In this document: in pieces, positions 25,949-33,982 of the stretch
Numbering within the stretch: position 1 is the stretch's first letter
Layout: each line of letters opens with the position of its first letter
Source: Bacteroidales bacterium UBA3843
GTDB taxonomy: Bacteria > Bacteroidota > Bacteroidia > Bacteroidales > Paludibacteraceae
Direction of reading: 5' to 3'
Length of the DNA stretch: 64,000 nt
Assembly: GCA_002392745.1 (NCBI GenBank)
Contig: DGHR01000009.1
Span: 1-64,000, forward strand
Made by a program: the position numbers and the translations under genes
Notes under the pieces: model-generated
What the model was told of the DNA's origin: nothing
Databases searched by the model: none
What the model saw: the letters and a program-made list of their open reading frames with translations, nothing else

Positions 25949-28205
25949 TGCCTGCTTGCGCGTAGTACCATGGCCAGCATGCTTTGCCATCCTGGAAATA
26001 GGAGCAGTCGCTACCGCCGTTTGACGCATATTTTGCGTTAAAGATATTATTGAGTTGGCAGAGCAGTTTGATGTTTGGCACTCCTTTTTTCTCTTTGCAC
26101 CATTGTTTCATCGGCAGGCTGTACTCCAAGTGTACGTTCGTCGTCGTGTAGGCTTTGAGCGCAGCGGTCTCGTTCTGAGTGTTGTCCAAGTACTGTTTGC
26201 CCGTGACGTTTGTCTGAATGGTTCCTACAAAACCTGCGTAGTCAAAGGTAAAGAGGCTCATCGCTGTGATGGTCGGAGAAAAAGCGATAGTCGTTTCTTT
26301 GAAGAATACCTCTTCTTCTCCTACCCATTCCCAGTTCTCGTCATAACGGGTGATAGTCTCCGTATAGTTCTGTATCTTGTTACGGCTCACAACCATGTTT
26401 CCTTCCCATCTGAACCAGTTGGTTATCTGTACGCCGGCCATCAGTTCCATACCCATCCGGTAGGAGTCTTTCACGTTCGTTGTGCTCTGTTTACCTACGT
26501 CGTTTACGCGCCCTGTTAGTACCAACTGGTTGTCGTAATCCATGAAATAGAGGTTGAGACCTATATTAAAACGCGTATGCGCGTACGTATAGCCTAACTC
26601 ATAGTCATATAAAGTCTCCGCTTGGGGCATCTTGCCTATATAAGACTGCGTGGAGGGATCGTAGATGATGTTTTCTGTGTAGTTGGCGCGGCTGGGTTCG
26701 CGGTTAGCCATGGCGAACGAACCTGATAGCAGGTGCCCGTGATTTTGGTAGGTCAAACCGGCTTTGGGGTTGAAAAAATGAAAATCCTTGGCAAACGGCA
26801 ATTCAGTCATGCTGTCGTCACTTATACCTTTCATCGTGTAACGGATGAAACGGTATTGCAGGTCGGCATATAACGCCAGTTTCTCCTGAGCTTTGTTGAT
26901 CACTCGCCAGTTGACTTTCGCATACGTGTTGAAATCAATCTTGTTGGCGGAGTTGCGATAGTATTCGTAGTGGAAAGGGAGTGGGGTGGCGGAAGGTGTC
27001 TCTAAATAGTCCAGAATACCCCAGTGGGCTCCAATATAATCGTTCGCCGCAGCACCGAATTGCGCATCTACGTTTTCGGATATATACTTGGCGGAGAGAA
27101 CGGCGCCTGCAAAATGGTTCTCAAGCCATTTCTGATAAAAACCGTAACTCTTGCCGCTGTCGCTGAGACCCCAGTAACTGTAACTCTTCCGCTTGTACTG
27201 CTCGTAGTCACCTTTGCCGTGGGTGTAGTGAAGGGTGGCGTTCAGACTCCATTGGGGAGTGAAACGATGTGTAATAGCGAGTTGCGCGTTCTGTTGGGCG
27301 TACAGGTCATAATTCATCGAGTCGGCGGGGTTCGTGCGTCTGTCTGCACCATTGATCCCATAAGCGGTCTCATAATCCACTCCTTCCCATGCTTGAGCGG
27401 TCTTCTCACTGCCGCCGAAGATACGTGCCACTACCTGTGTCTTCTTCCCGTACCAGCCGAAATCACCGTAGTAACTGTACAGGTCGCTGCCCGAATGGTA
27501 GAGAAAACCGTCCGAGTTGACCTTGCTGAAACGAGCGTTGGCTACCCATTGACCGGGAAGTACTATATGCGCGCTCACCATCTCGCGGAATGTCTTGTAC
27601 ATACCCCCGTTGAAAGCAATCATGAACCGGCTCTGGTCCTCTGAATACTGTCGGCTGACTACTGACGGCTCGTTGGTTTGCATGTTCAGACTCGCGCCGA
27701 AGGATGCCGAACCGTTCGTACTGGTGCCAACGCCGCGCTGCACATCTATACTGCTCATGCTCGAGGCCATATCCGTCATGTTCACCCAGAAGACAGACTG
27801 GCTCTCTCCGTCGTTCAGAGGCACGTCGTTCACGGTCATGTTGATACGTGTGTGGTCGGTCCCGCGCACACGGAAATACGTGTATCCTACGCCTAAACCG
27901 TCATCGCTCGTCACCTGTAAACCGGGAGTGGTGCTCAATAAATACGGTAAGTTCTGACCCGTGTTCTCACGGTTCAGATCCTCGCTTTTCGTTACTTGGT
28001 GGGAGAGGGTCGTCTGTTGTACGCGTTTGGCACTTACCTCAATCTCATCAAGCTGAAAATCGCTTGCACTGACGGTGTCCGGTTGGGAAACTTGCGCAGA
28101 GTCCTGCGCGTTGCTCTGCGCACTCATTTGCGCAGCAATAAGGAGCACAGCAAAAAAAGTCTGTACTCTGTACTCTGTACTCCGTACTCTTTGAAATGTT
28201 TTCAT
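25914..28205 (-). CDS. TonB-dependent outer-membrane receptor, probable thiamin(-related) uptake
   Basis: 763 residues from the ATG at 28205; the frame runs further upstream but through the riboswitch, so that part is not coding. The plug domain shows 'LDEIEVSAKR', 'GQNLPYLLSTTPGLQV', 'YFRVRGTDHTRINMTVNDVPLNDGESQ' and 'IDVQRGVGTSTNGSASFGASLN'. The remainder is a 22-strand-type barrel ending 'GINVHAGFVVQW' (terminal aromatic). There is no CarboxypepD_reg domain, so it is not a SusC type. A TPP riboswitch directly upstream strongly suggests that the substrate is thiamin or a precursor, the OMR1-type receptor predicted in Bacteroidetes. The signal peptide is odd: residues 6-15 (RVRSTEYRVQ) derive from AGTACRGAGTAC repeats. 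Confidence 0.92.
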   Translation of the reverse strand: MKTFQRVRSTEYRVQTFFAVLLIAAQMSAQSNAQDSAQVSQPDTVSASDFQLDEIEVSAKRVQQTTLSHQVTKSEDLNRENTGQNLPYLLSTTPGLQVTSDDGLGVGYTYFRVRGTDHTRINMTVNDVPLNDGESQSVFWVNMTDMASSMSSIDVQRGVGTSTNGSASFGASLNMQTNEPSVVSRQYSEDQSRFMIAFNGGMYKTFREMVSAHIVLPGQWVANARFSKVNSDGFLYHSGSDLYSYYGDFGWYGKKTQVVARIFGGSEKTAQAWEGVDYETAYGINGADRRTNPADSMNYDLYAQQNAQLAITHRFTPQWSLNATLHYTHGKGDYEQYKRKSYSYWGLSDSGKSYGFYQKWLENHFAGAVLSAKYISENVDAQFGAAANDYIGAHWGILDYLETPSATPLPFHYEYYRNSANKIDFNTYAKVNWRVINKAQEKLALYADLQYRFIRYTMKGISDDSMTELPFAKDFHFFNPKAGLTYQNHGHLLSGSFAMANREPSRANYTENIIYDPSTQSYIGKMPQAETLYDYELGYTYAHTRFNIGLNLYFMDYDNQLVLTGRVNDVGKQSTTNVKDSYRMGMELMAGVQITNWFRWEGNMVVSRNKIQNYTETITRYDENWEWVGEEEVFFKETTIAFSPTITAMSLFTFDYAGFVGTIQTNVTGKQYLDNTQNETAALKAYTTTNVHLEYSLPMKQWCKEKKGVPNIKLLCQLNNIFNAKYASNGGSDCSYFQDGKACWPWYYAQAGINVHAGFVVQW
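28161..28194. repeat. GTACTCT repeat inside the TonB-receptor signal peptide
   Basis: Three to four imperfect copies of CTGTACTCTGTACTC lie within the first 17 codons of the receptor gene, in frame, between the start codon and the hydrophobic core of the signal. Confidence 0.8.
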
Positions 28206-28208
28206 TTT

Positions 28209-28392
28209 CTTTAGCAGCATTACCTGCCTAAGTTCAACGGGTTTTTTTCTCAGCCGTAATATAGGGTCCCCAACGCAAACCAAGCTTATGCTGTTTGTGG
28301 TGGGGAGAGCGAAGGCACAAGTTGCTGTCCATTTAGCAGAGCGGTATGGACCGTTGCAATCTTGTTGCCGAACGCGACGGCACCCCGAATGA
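28209..28392 (-). promoter_or_regulatory. TPP (thiamin pyrophosphate) riboswitch
   Basis: On the minus strand the conserved TPP aptamer parts occur in order: GGGGTGCC (28386-28379), GGCTGAGA (28255-28248), ACCCGTTGAAC (28242-28232), and a P4/P5 region with GCAGGTAATGCTGC ending in CTAAAGAAA beside the start codon at 28205. The GGTGCC/GGCTGA pairing encloses a 123-nt P3 extension, far longer than usual, containing the hairpin GTCCAT...ATGGAC (28327-28351). The aptamer ends only a few bases before the ATG and no terminator fits between. Control is therefore probably translational, with ligand closing the ribosome site. Confidence 0.88.
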
Positions 28393-28415
28393 ATAATATG
28401 AATAAATATTGATAT

Positions 28416-28434
28416 GCGGCTTAGCCGCTTTTTT
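28416..28434 (+). terminator. Short terminator-like hairpin
   Basis: GCGGC-TTA-GCCGC followed by TTTTTT reads as an intrinsic terminator on the plus strand, although no plus-strand gene ends nearby. On the minus strand it has an A-run before it. It lies between the outer-membrane barrel gene and the riboswitch. Confidence 0.4.
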
Positions 28435-28479
28435 ACAACGCAGTAATCCTTCGTACATTGAACATCGTCCCCTCGTACA

Positions 28480-29256
28480 TCAATGGATTCTGTAGCTAAA
28501 CGAGACGAACCATCCCCATTCGGACATGTACCGGCCTTCTATGGTCTTTTGGCGCACCATGTTGTTCAGTCCGAAGTCGTATCCTGCCTGCAAGCGGTAG
28601 CGGTCCCATTCCAGACCTCCTCCCACGCCTATCTGTATGTTCGCGCGCAGGAGTTCGTCGCTCATGCGGTCGTATGGTTCGGTGGCGATTCCTTTGTTCA
28701 CGAGCCATTGCTCTGCGGTCTCGCTCAGGTGTTTCTGCATATAGTCGTTCTGCGCCAGCCCGATGTGCAGTTGTGGACCGCCGAAGAAGAAGAGGTTGAG
28801 TTCCCTCCACAGGGGAATGGTATAGTACACCCGCAGGGGAACAGTCAGGTTGTGTTCCACCACCCGGTGTGTGATGTATTCTTCCTGCACCGATGGTGCG
28901 TCCACGCTGCGCCAGTGCTGTTTGTTGCGGCCGTAGGCAACGGTGTATAACAACCCGGTCTGCAAACCGAAATGGATGGGCAGTTTGAATGTGAAGGTGG
29001 CACCGATACGTGCGCCGTGCAGGTACATGTCCGGATAACTCAACTCCCGGGTGCGTTGCCAGTGCTGGACGTATCCTGCCTCGATACGGTATTCCATACC
29101 GAAGCGGTAACTCTCCTCGGGTTGGTTCTTGCGTGTCGGGTCGAAAAAGGTGTGGTCCGCAATCTGCATATCGGGTCTCCGCACATCGTCCGCCCGGACA
29201 ATGCCTGCGCCAACGGCCAAAGCCAGCAGCAATACTATGATTGGTCTCGCTCTCAT
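28480..29256 (-). CDS. Outer-membrane beta-barrel protein (PorT-like family)
   Basis: The start at 29256 (MRARPIIVLLLALAVGAG) gives a signal peptide; the frame runs 11 codons further upstream into the promoter. 258 residues. Alternating amphipathic strands are seen throughout ('IGATFTFKLPIHFGLQTGLLY', 'NLTVPLRVYYTI', 'NLFFFGGPQLHIGLAQN', 'QIGVGGGLEWDRYRLQAGYD'), and the protein ends in 'WFVSFSYRIH', as in the OMP_b-brl_2 barrel family. It has its own promoter at 29267-29298. Role unknown. A GTACATTGAACATCG-type repeat lies just past its stop (28452-28484). Confidence 0.8.
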   Translation of the reverse strand: MRARPIIVLLLALAVGAGIVRADDVRRPDMQIADHTFFDPTRKNQPEESYRFGMEYRIEAGYVQHWQRTRELSYPDMYLHGARIGATFTFKLPIHFGLQTGLLYTVAYGRNKQHWRSVDAPSVQEEYITHRVVEHNLTVPLRVYYTIPLWRELNLFFFGGPQLHIGLAQNDYMQKHLSETAEQWLVNKGIATEPYDRMSDELLRANIQIGVGGGLEWDRYRLQAGYDFGLNNMVRQKTIEGRYMSEWGWFVSFSYRIH

Positions 29257-29266
29257 AAATCGAGTG

Positions 29267-29298
29267 CAAAGGTACAACAAAAATTGCACATACGCAAA
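29267..29298 (-). promoter_or_regulatory. Bacteroidota-type promoter for the barrel gene
   Basis: On the minus strand the -33 box TTTG is at 29298-29295 and the -7 box TACCTTTG at 29274-29267, with 20 nt between. It ends 10 bp before the chosen ATG, so the leader is very short or absent. Confidence 0.75.
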
Positions 29299-29308
29299 TT
29301 TTTGTCGT

Positions 29309-29432
29309 ATAAAAATGAAGCGAATAGAATGTTATTCTATGTTATAGGGATATTTGAGGGTCGTGGATGCTTGCATACAAAGGCCCTCGGATATCACTAT
29401 GACAAAGGGACTTGTCCCTGCTTCATTTTTAT
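29309..29432. repeat. Inverted-repeat-bounded structured element
   Basis: A 13-bp perfect inverted repeat, ATAAAAATGAAGC (29309-29321) and its complement (29420-29432), encloses about 98 bp. Smaller hairpins lie inside (ATAGAATGTTATTCTAT, GATATTTGAGGG with CCCTCGGATATC, AGGGACTTGTCCCT). It could be a MITE-like relic or a structured RNA. The flanking spacer 29257-30164 shows no gene. Confidence 0.5.
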
Positions 29433-29636
29433 GCGGCAAATAGTTAGTCACGTATACCTCTCCTTTTTCGGAGGGAACCCACCCCGTAGGGGAAGGGGCG
29501 TGCCGAAAAATTGCAAGACGCGGAAGTAGCTACGGAGGGTCCCTTTAGGGGAGGGGCCGAAGGTACGACACTGCCCTATGGGCGAAAAAATCCTTGTCTT
29601 CCTCGTGCTTTTTTCGGACTTTTATGCTGCCAATCA

Positions 29637-29735
29637 CGAACTATAGACGAATTATAGACGAATTATTACAATAACCAAAGAATAACCTCAGAATAACCTC
29701 AGAGGTATCTAAGAGGCTTCTCTCATTCTTCCTCT
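29637..29735. repeat. Short degenerate tandem repeats in spacer
   Basis: ACTATAGACGAATTATAGACGAATTAT is followed by AATAACCTCAGAATAACCTCAG, two different short repeat families in succession. Nearby are a TCCGGAAAGTCCGGA palindrome (29751-29766) and GC-rich TAGGGGAAGGGG words (29487-29500). Confidence 0.6.
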
Positions 29736-30014
29736 GGGGTAGCGCAGCGGTCCGGAAAGTCCGGACTTTCCAGAACCGTAAATTTTAATTCTTTATCCGC
29801 TTTATTTTCAGCGATTTACAAAACAGATATCGGAGGCATGTCGGAGTAATCCCGAAGGCATCTCGGAGGCAAGTCGGGAGAAAATGGCATTAGAGGCTCT
29901 TGAGAGAGGCAACAGCAAGAACGGTTTTCAAAAGAGTGCTGCAAAGGTACGACTTTTTTTGCTTTTGGTATATAGACAAATATCAACTTTTTAAAAAAAG
30001 CGTTTTTGAGGGTG

Positions 30015-30058
30015 AAATTATTTGATGTACAAAGGGACAATGTACGATGTACGAAGGA
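30015..30058. repeat. GTACAATGTACGATGTACGAAGGA spacer repeat
   Basis: Degenerate repeats of the GTACGATGTACGAAGGA family, found again at 30652-30690, 30806-30840 and, in related form, 28452-28484 and 20-53. Confidence 0.7.
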
Positions 30059-30074
30059 TTTATTTGAGCCAAAA

Positions 30075-30106
30075 TTTGCGTATGTCGGAAAAATGTATTA
30101 CTTTTG
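30075..30106 (+). promoter_or_regulatory. Bacteroidota-type promoter
   Basis: TTTG at 30075-30078 and TACTTTTG at 30099-30106, spaced 20 nt, 58 bp before the ATG of the gene at 30165. Confidence 0.75.
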
Positions 30107-30164
30107 CGCTCGCATAATCAAAATGTTTAATGTTGAATGTTTAGGGTAATTATATAGAAAAAAC

Positions 30165-30647
30165 ATGTTACAATCAAATCAATCTTCACCGCAACAGTTG
30201 TACGCGGAGTTGCAAGACGCCCAATACGGCGAACGCCCCTATGAACGCCGCGATCTGGGGGAACAGATGGAGATAATAAAAGAGTCGATATACGGCTGGT
30301 GGAAGCCCCGTTTTCTGGTGGACCACCGCGCCCGATGCGCTTATGAGTTCATGCTTCCCAACTACCGTTTGCAAACCGTGACCGACGAGGATATCAACTG
30401 GTACTCGCTGCGTAAGTTGCCGGAAACCATAGTGGCTCGCGCCAAAGAGAAGGACGCGTTCTATCCCACCGTAGTGCGCGTCTATGAAAACGACACGGCG
30501 GAGATGATATGGCAACTCAATCCCGACGGGCGGTATTTCATGGACGAAGACGGCTACGGCATGACCGACGACGAAGAGGTGGCGTTGGTCGGACGCGTGG
30601 ACCGCACCGGCAGAGTGGTCGAGAAACTGAAATATAAGAAAGGATAA
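30165..30647 (+). CDS. Hypothetical protein, conserved-looking, cytoplasmic
   Basis: 160 residues with no signal peptide or membrane segment. It is rich in Tyr, Arg, Glu and Asp, with 'YGWWKPRFLVDHRARCAYEF', 'PNYRLQTVTDEDINWYSL' and 'GRYFMDEDGYGMTDDEEVAL'. I do not recognise the family. It has a promoter of its own at 30075-30106 and good codon usage on a single strand, so it is a real gene. The antisense frame over the same region is a shadow. It precedes mdh by 229 bp with a separate promoter between, so the two are not necessarily cotranscribed. Confidence 0.75.
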   Translation: MLQSNQSSPQQLYAELQDAQYGERPYERRDLGEQMEIIKESIYGWWKPRFLVDHRARCAYEFMLPNYRLQTVTDEDINWYSLRKLPETIVARAKEKDAFYPTVVRVYENDTAEMIWQLNPDGRYFMDEDGYGMTDDEEVALVGRVDRTGRVVEKLKYKKG

Positions 30648-30651
30648 ATTA

Positions 30652-30690
30652 AAGTACAATTTACGATGTACGATGTACGAAGGACGAAGG
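30652..30690. repeat. GTACGATGTACGAAGGA repeats after the hypothetical gene
   Basis: AGTACAATTTACGATGTACG continues as ATGTACGAAGGACGAAGGA. A second cluster of the same words is at 30806-30840, just upstream of mdh, so two copies flank the mdh promoter. Confidence 0.7.
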
Positions 30691-30756
30691 ATTTGTATAA
30701 AATAGTTCGCTAAAAAGGCATAAAACAGCTATAAATAGCTGCAAAAATGAATATTA

Positions 30757-30788
30757 TTTGCATACATCAAATATTTTTTGTAATTTTG
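30757..30788 (+). promoter_or_regulatory. Promoter of mdh
   Basis: TTTG at 30757-30760 and TAATTTTG at 30781-30788, spaced 20 nt. The leader to the mdh ATG is about 80 nt and contains the GTACGATGTACGA repeat cluster (30806-30840), which would be transcribed. Confidence 0.75.
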
Positions 30789-30876
30789 CAGCCACGTAAA
30801 TTAAAGTACGATGTACGATTTACGATGTACGAAGAACAAATTCTAAAAATATACATAAAAAAATATACAACCAATT

Positions 30877-31818
30877 ATGTCTAAAGTAACAGTAGTAGGC
30901 GCAGGAAACGTAGGTGCAACTTGCGCAAACGTGTTGGCCGTAAACGAGGTGGCCAACCAAGTATGTCTAATTGATATCAAAGAGGGTTTCGCCGAGGGCA
31001 AAGCCATGGATATTATGCAAACGGCTCAGTTGATGGGCTTCGACACCGTGGTAGAGGGCGTGACCAACGATTACAGCCGCACTGCCGGTTCGGATGTGGT
31101 AATCATCACTTCGGGTCTTCCCCGCAAACCGGGTATGACCCGCGAGGAACTGATTGGTGTGAACGCCGGTATCGTCAAGAGCGTAGCCCAGCAGGTGCTG
31201 ACCTACAGCCCGAACGCTATTCTGGTGGTAGTCTCTAACCCGATGGATACGATGGCTTATCTGACGCTGCATGCACTGGGTCTGCCGCGCAACCGCGTGA
31301 TAGGTATGGGCGGTGCATTGGATAGCGCACGACTCAAATACTTCCTGAGCCAGGCACTGAAATGCAACGCGAACGACGTGGACGGTTTCGTTATCGGCGG
31401 TCATGGCGACACGACGATGATACCTCTGACGAGCTACACGACCTACAAAGGTATCAACGTAAGCGAGTTCCTCTCTGCAGAAGAGTTGGAGAACGTAGTG
31501 AAGAGCACAATGGTTGGCGGTGCCACCCTGACCGGTCTGCTCGGCACGAGCGCATGGATGGCTCCGGGTGCTGCCGCTGCTTCCGTTGCAGAGGCTATCA
31601 TCAAGGACCAGAAGAAGATGATCCCGTGCTCCGCTGCGCTGGAAGGTGAATACGGCATGAAGGACATCACAATCGGTGTGCCCTGTATCATCGGCAAGAA
31701 CGGTATAGAGAAAATCCTGGAACTCAACATCAGCGACCAGGAGCGCGCCAAACTGCATGAGAGCGAGGCTGCAGTACGCAAGACAACCGCAATCCTTAAA
31801 GAACTGAACGTGCTGTAA
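30877..31818 (+). CDS. mdh: Malate dehydrogenase (NAD-dependent)
   Basis: Interconverts malate and oxaloacetate, in the reductive branch leading to succinate or propionate in fermenting Bacteroidales. 313 residues of the LDH-like type. The Rossmann motif 'VTVVGAGNVGATCANVLA' comes first, followed by 'DVVIITSGLPRKPGMTREEL', the substrate Arg region, 'VVVSNPMDTMAYL' and the catalytic His in 'GFVIGGHGDTTMIPL'. Length and motifs are normal. A single-gene transcript is likely, with promoter at 30757-30788 and repeat-rich spacers on both sides. Confidence 0.97.
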   Translation: MSKVTVVGAGNVGATCANVLAVNEVANQVCLIDIKEGFAEGKAMDIMQTAQLMGFDTVVEGVTNDYSRTAGSDVVIITSGLPRKPGMTREELIGVNAGIVKSVAQQVLTYSPNAILVVVSNPMDTMAYLTLHALGLPRNRVIGMGGALDSARLKYFLSQALKCNANDVDGFVIGGHGDTTMIPLTSYTTYKGINVSEFLSAEELENVVKSTMVGGATLTGLLGTSAWMAPGAAAASVAEAIIKDQKKMIPCSAALEGEYGMKDITIGVPCIIGKNGIEKILELNISDQERAKLHESEAAVRKTTAILKELNVL

Positions 31819-31934
31819 TTTACCATTTCATCATTTACCATTTGGTCATTTATTTGTTCATTTGGGCATATAGTCAAAATGACACAATGACAAAATAAAT
31901 GGTAAATCGTAAATGAACAAATCGTAAATAATTT
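31819..31934. repeat. TTTACCATTTGGTCATTT spacer repeats
   Basis: The whole mdh to sphingolipid-gene spacer is made of varied ATTTACCATTT, TCATTT and reversed AATGGTAAAT words. They run up to the next start codon and supply part of its leader. Confidence 0.7.
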
Positions 31935-33125
31935 ATGGATTTATTCGAAAAATGTGACCATTTTGAGACGCTCAAGCAGGTCCGAAAACTGGGTATATAC
32001 CCCTATTTCCACGAACTGGAAAGCCGCCAGGCTCCTATCGTCCAGATGGAAAACCACCGCGTTATCATGCTTGGCTCTAATAACTACCTCGGCTTCACCG
32101 AGAACGAGGCGGTTATCAAGGCCGGTCATGCCGCCTTGGATAAATACGGTACGGGTGTCAGCGGCAGCCGCTTCCTGAACGGAACGCTGGACCTGCACCT
32201 GCAACTCGAACGCGAACTGGCAGCCTTTACCGGATACGAAGAGGCAATGTCCGTCTCTACCGGTTTCCAGACCAACCTGGCTATCATATCGGCTATTGCC
32301 GGCAAGGATGATTATATACTGAACGACCGCGAGAACCATGCGTCCATCTACGACGCCTGCCGTTTGAGTTATGCCAAAGTGCTGCGTTACCGCCATTCCG
32401 ACATGCAGGACCTGGAGCGGCAACTGAAGTCCATCCCCGCCGAAGCCGGCAAACTGATTATCACAGACGGTGTCTTCTCGATGCGCGGAGATATATGCAA
32501 ACTGCCGGAGATATGTGCGCTGGCGGAGAAATACGGTGCCCGCGTGATGGTGGATGACGCCCACGGATTCGGTGTACTCGGCCCCGGCGGACGAGGCACA
32601 GCCGCCCATTTCGGACTGACCGACAAGGTGGATATAACGATGCTGACCTTCTCGAAGTCGCTGGCTTCTATCGGCGGATGTATGCTGACGAGCCATCGTG
32701 TGGCTGACTGGCTGCGCCATGTGAGCCGCCCGTTCATCTTCTCCGCCTCCATCACTCCTTGCTCTGCTGCTACAGCGCTGGAGGCGCTGCACCAACTCAT
32801 CCTTGATCCCGAGCGGCCGGAGAGACTGATGAACATCGCCAAGTATTTCCAAAAACAACTCCTCAGCGCCGGCATCAAAATCATCGAGGCACCGACTCCC
32901 ATCGTGCCTATCTTTACCTACAAGACGCTTGATACGCTCTATTACGGTAAAAAACTGTTTGACGAGGGCGTGTATGTCAACCCGGTAATGGCGCCTGCGT
33001 GCGTCGAGGGAGAGTGCCTGCTGCGCACGACACTCATGGCTACTCACACCGAACCGGTCATCGACGAGGCCGTGGAAATCATCGCGCGCGTATTGAAAGA
33101 AGGTGTACCCGAGTATATCGGGTGA
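31935..33125 (+). CDS. spt: Serine palmitoyltransferase-like alpha-oxoamine synthase (sphingolipid synthesis)
   Basis: PLP enzyme joining serine and an acyl-CoA to form 3-ketosphinganine, the first step of Bacteroidales sphingolipid synthesis. 396 residues with the family motifs 'GSNNYLGFTENEAVIKA', 'YGTGVSGSRFLNGTLDLHLQLE', 'DDAHGFGVLGPGGRGTAAHFG' and the PLP lysine in 'TFSKSLASIGG'. 2-Amino-3-ketobutyrate CoA ligase and BioF share this fold. The N-terminus 'YPYFHELES' and the partner reductase next door favour serine palmitoyltransferase. Symbol by inference. Confidence 0.85.
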   Translation: MDLFEKCDHFETLKQVRKLGIYPYFHELESRQAPIVQMENHRVIMLGSNNYLGFTENEAVIKAGHAALDKYGTGVSGSRFLNGTLDLHLQLERELAAFTGYEEAMSVSTGFQTNLAIISAIAGKDDYILNDRENHASIYDACRLSYAKVLRYRHSDMQDLERQLKSIPAEAGKLIITDGVFSMRGDICKLPEICALAEKYGARVMVDDAHGFGVLGPGGRGTAAHFGLTDKVDITMLTFSKSLASIGGCMLTSHRVADWLRHVSRPFIFSASITPCSAATALEALHQLILDPERPERLMNIAKYFQKQLLSAGIKIIEAPTPIVPIFTYKTLDTLYYGKKLFDEGVYVNPVMAPACVEGECLLRTTLMATHTEPVIDEAVEIIARVLKEGVPEYIG

Positions 33126-33180
33126 TAAGGCAGCGAGTTGCGTTAAAAAACGTTAAGCTGTTAAATTGTTAAACTGTTAT

Positions 33181-33963
33181 ATGCGAACACTGGTAATCAC
33201 AGGCGGTAGTTCGGGCATAGGCAAAGCCACAGCCTCGCTCTTTGCGGAGCGGGGCTGGCGTGTCTTTGAACTGAGCCGGCACGGGAAGAACCGCGAAGGT
33301 ATCACGCATGTCGATTGCGACGTGTGCGACAGCCTCAGTTGCGAACGCGCTGTGGACGAAGTGATGAAACACACGGACAAGATAGACGTGGTCATCAGTA
33401 ATGCCGGATTCGGTATCTCCGGACCGGTAGAGTTCACCGACCCGGCCGAGGCGGAACACCAGATGGATGTCAATTTCATGGGCGCCGTCCGTTTCACCCA
33501 GGCTATTCTGCCCGCCCTCCGGCGACAACATGCCGGACGGCTCGTCTATACATCCTCCGTGGCAGCCCAGTTGCCCGTGCCGTACCAAGCGTTCTATTCC
33601 GCCAGCAAAGCGGCAATCAATGCCCTGGCGCTGGCATTGGCCAACGAGGTGCGCGATTTCGGAATAACAGTCTCGGTCATGATGCCCGGAGACGTCAGCA
33701 CCGGTTTTACCGACGCACGGCAGAAGTCTAATGCCGGAGAAGCCGTATATCGCCATGCCGCCCAGGCAGTGACTGCGATGGAGCGTGACGAACGAGCCGG
33801 AATGGCGCCCGAAAAGATGGCCAGACTGTTTTACCGTATTGCCACTTGCCGCTCGCCGAGACCCCAATATGTGGGCGGCAGTCTCTACAGGGTACTTTGT
33901 CTGCTCGACCGCTTGCTCCCCAAACGGCTGGTCAACTGGATAGAATATCAACTCTATAGTTAA
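33181..33963 (+). CDS. Short-chain dehydrogenase/reductase, possible 3-ketosphinganine reductase
   Basis: 260 residues; the ATG at 33181 begins directly at the Rossmann fold ('MRTLVITGGSSGIGKATASL'), better than the upstream ATG at 33166, whose codons are repeat sequence. SDR motifs: 'TGGSSGIG', 'VISNAGFG' (NAG), Ser in 'YTSSVAAQ' and 'YQAFYSASKAA' (YxxxK). The C-terminus has a hydrophobic 'LYRVLCLLDRLLPKRLVNWI'. Lying 55 bp after the serine palmitoyltransferase gene, it is a good candidate for the next step, reduction of 3-ketosphinganine. The preceding spacer has GTTAAATTGTTAAACTGTTA repeats. Confidence 0.85.
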   Translation: MRTLVITGGSSGIGKATASLFAERGWRVFELSRHGKNREGITHVDCDVCDSLSCERAVDEVMKHTDKIDVVISNAGFGISGPVEFTDPAEAEHQMDVNFMGAVRFTQAILPALRRQHAGRLVYTSSVAAQLPVPYQAFYSASKAAINALALALANEVRDFGITVSVMMPGDVSTGFTDARQKSNAGEAVYRHAAQAVTAMERDERAGMAPEKMARLFYRIATCRSPRPQYVGGSLYRVLCLLDRLLPKRLVNWIEYQLYS

Positions 33964-33982
33964 TCCTCCAACACCCCACGCA

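Noticed and set aside
28206..28283. N-terminal extension of the TonB receptor
   Set aside because: These codons overlap the conserved 3' half of the TPP aptamer, and the signal peptide fits a start at 28205.
29816..30040. 74-codon minus-strand frame in the spacer
   Set aside because: No homology features and no proper promoter: a TACCTTTG lies at 29949-29942 but with no TTTG at the right distance.
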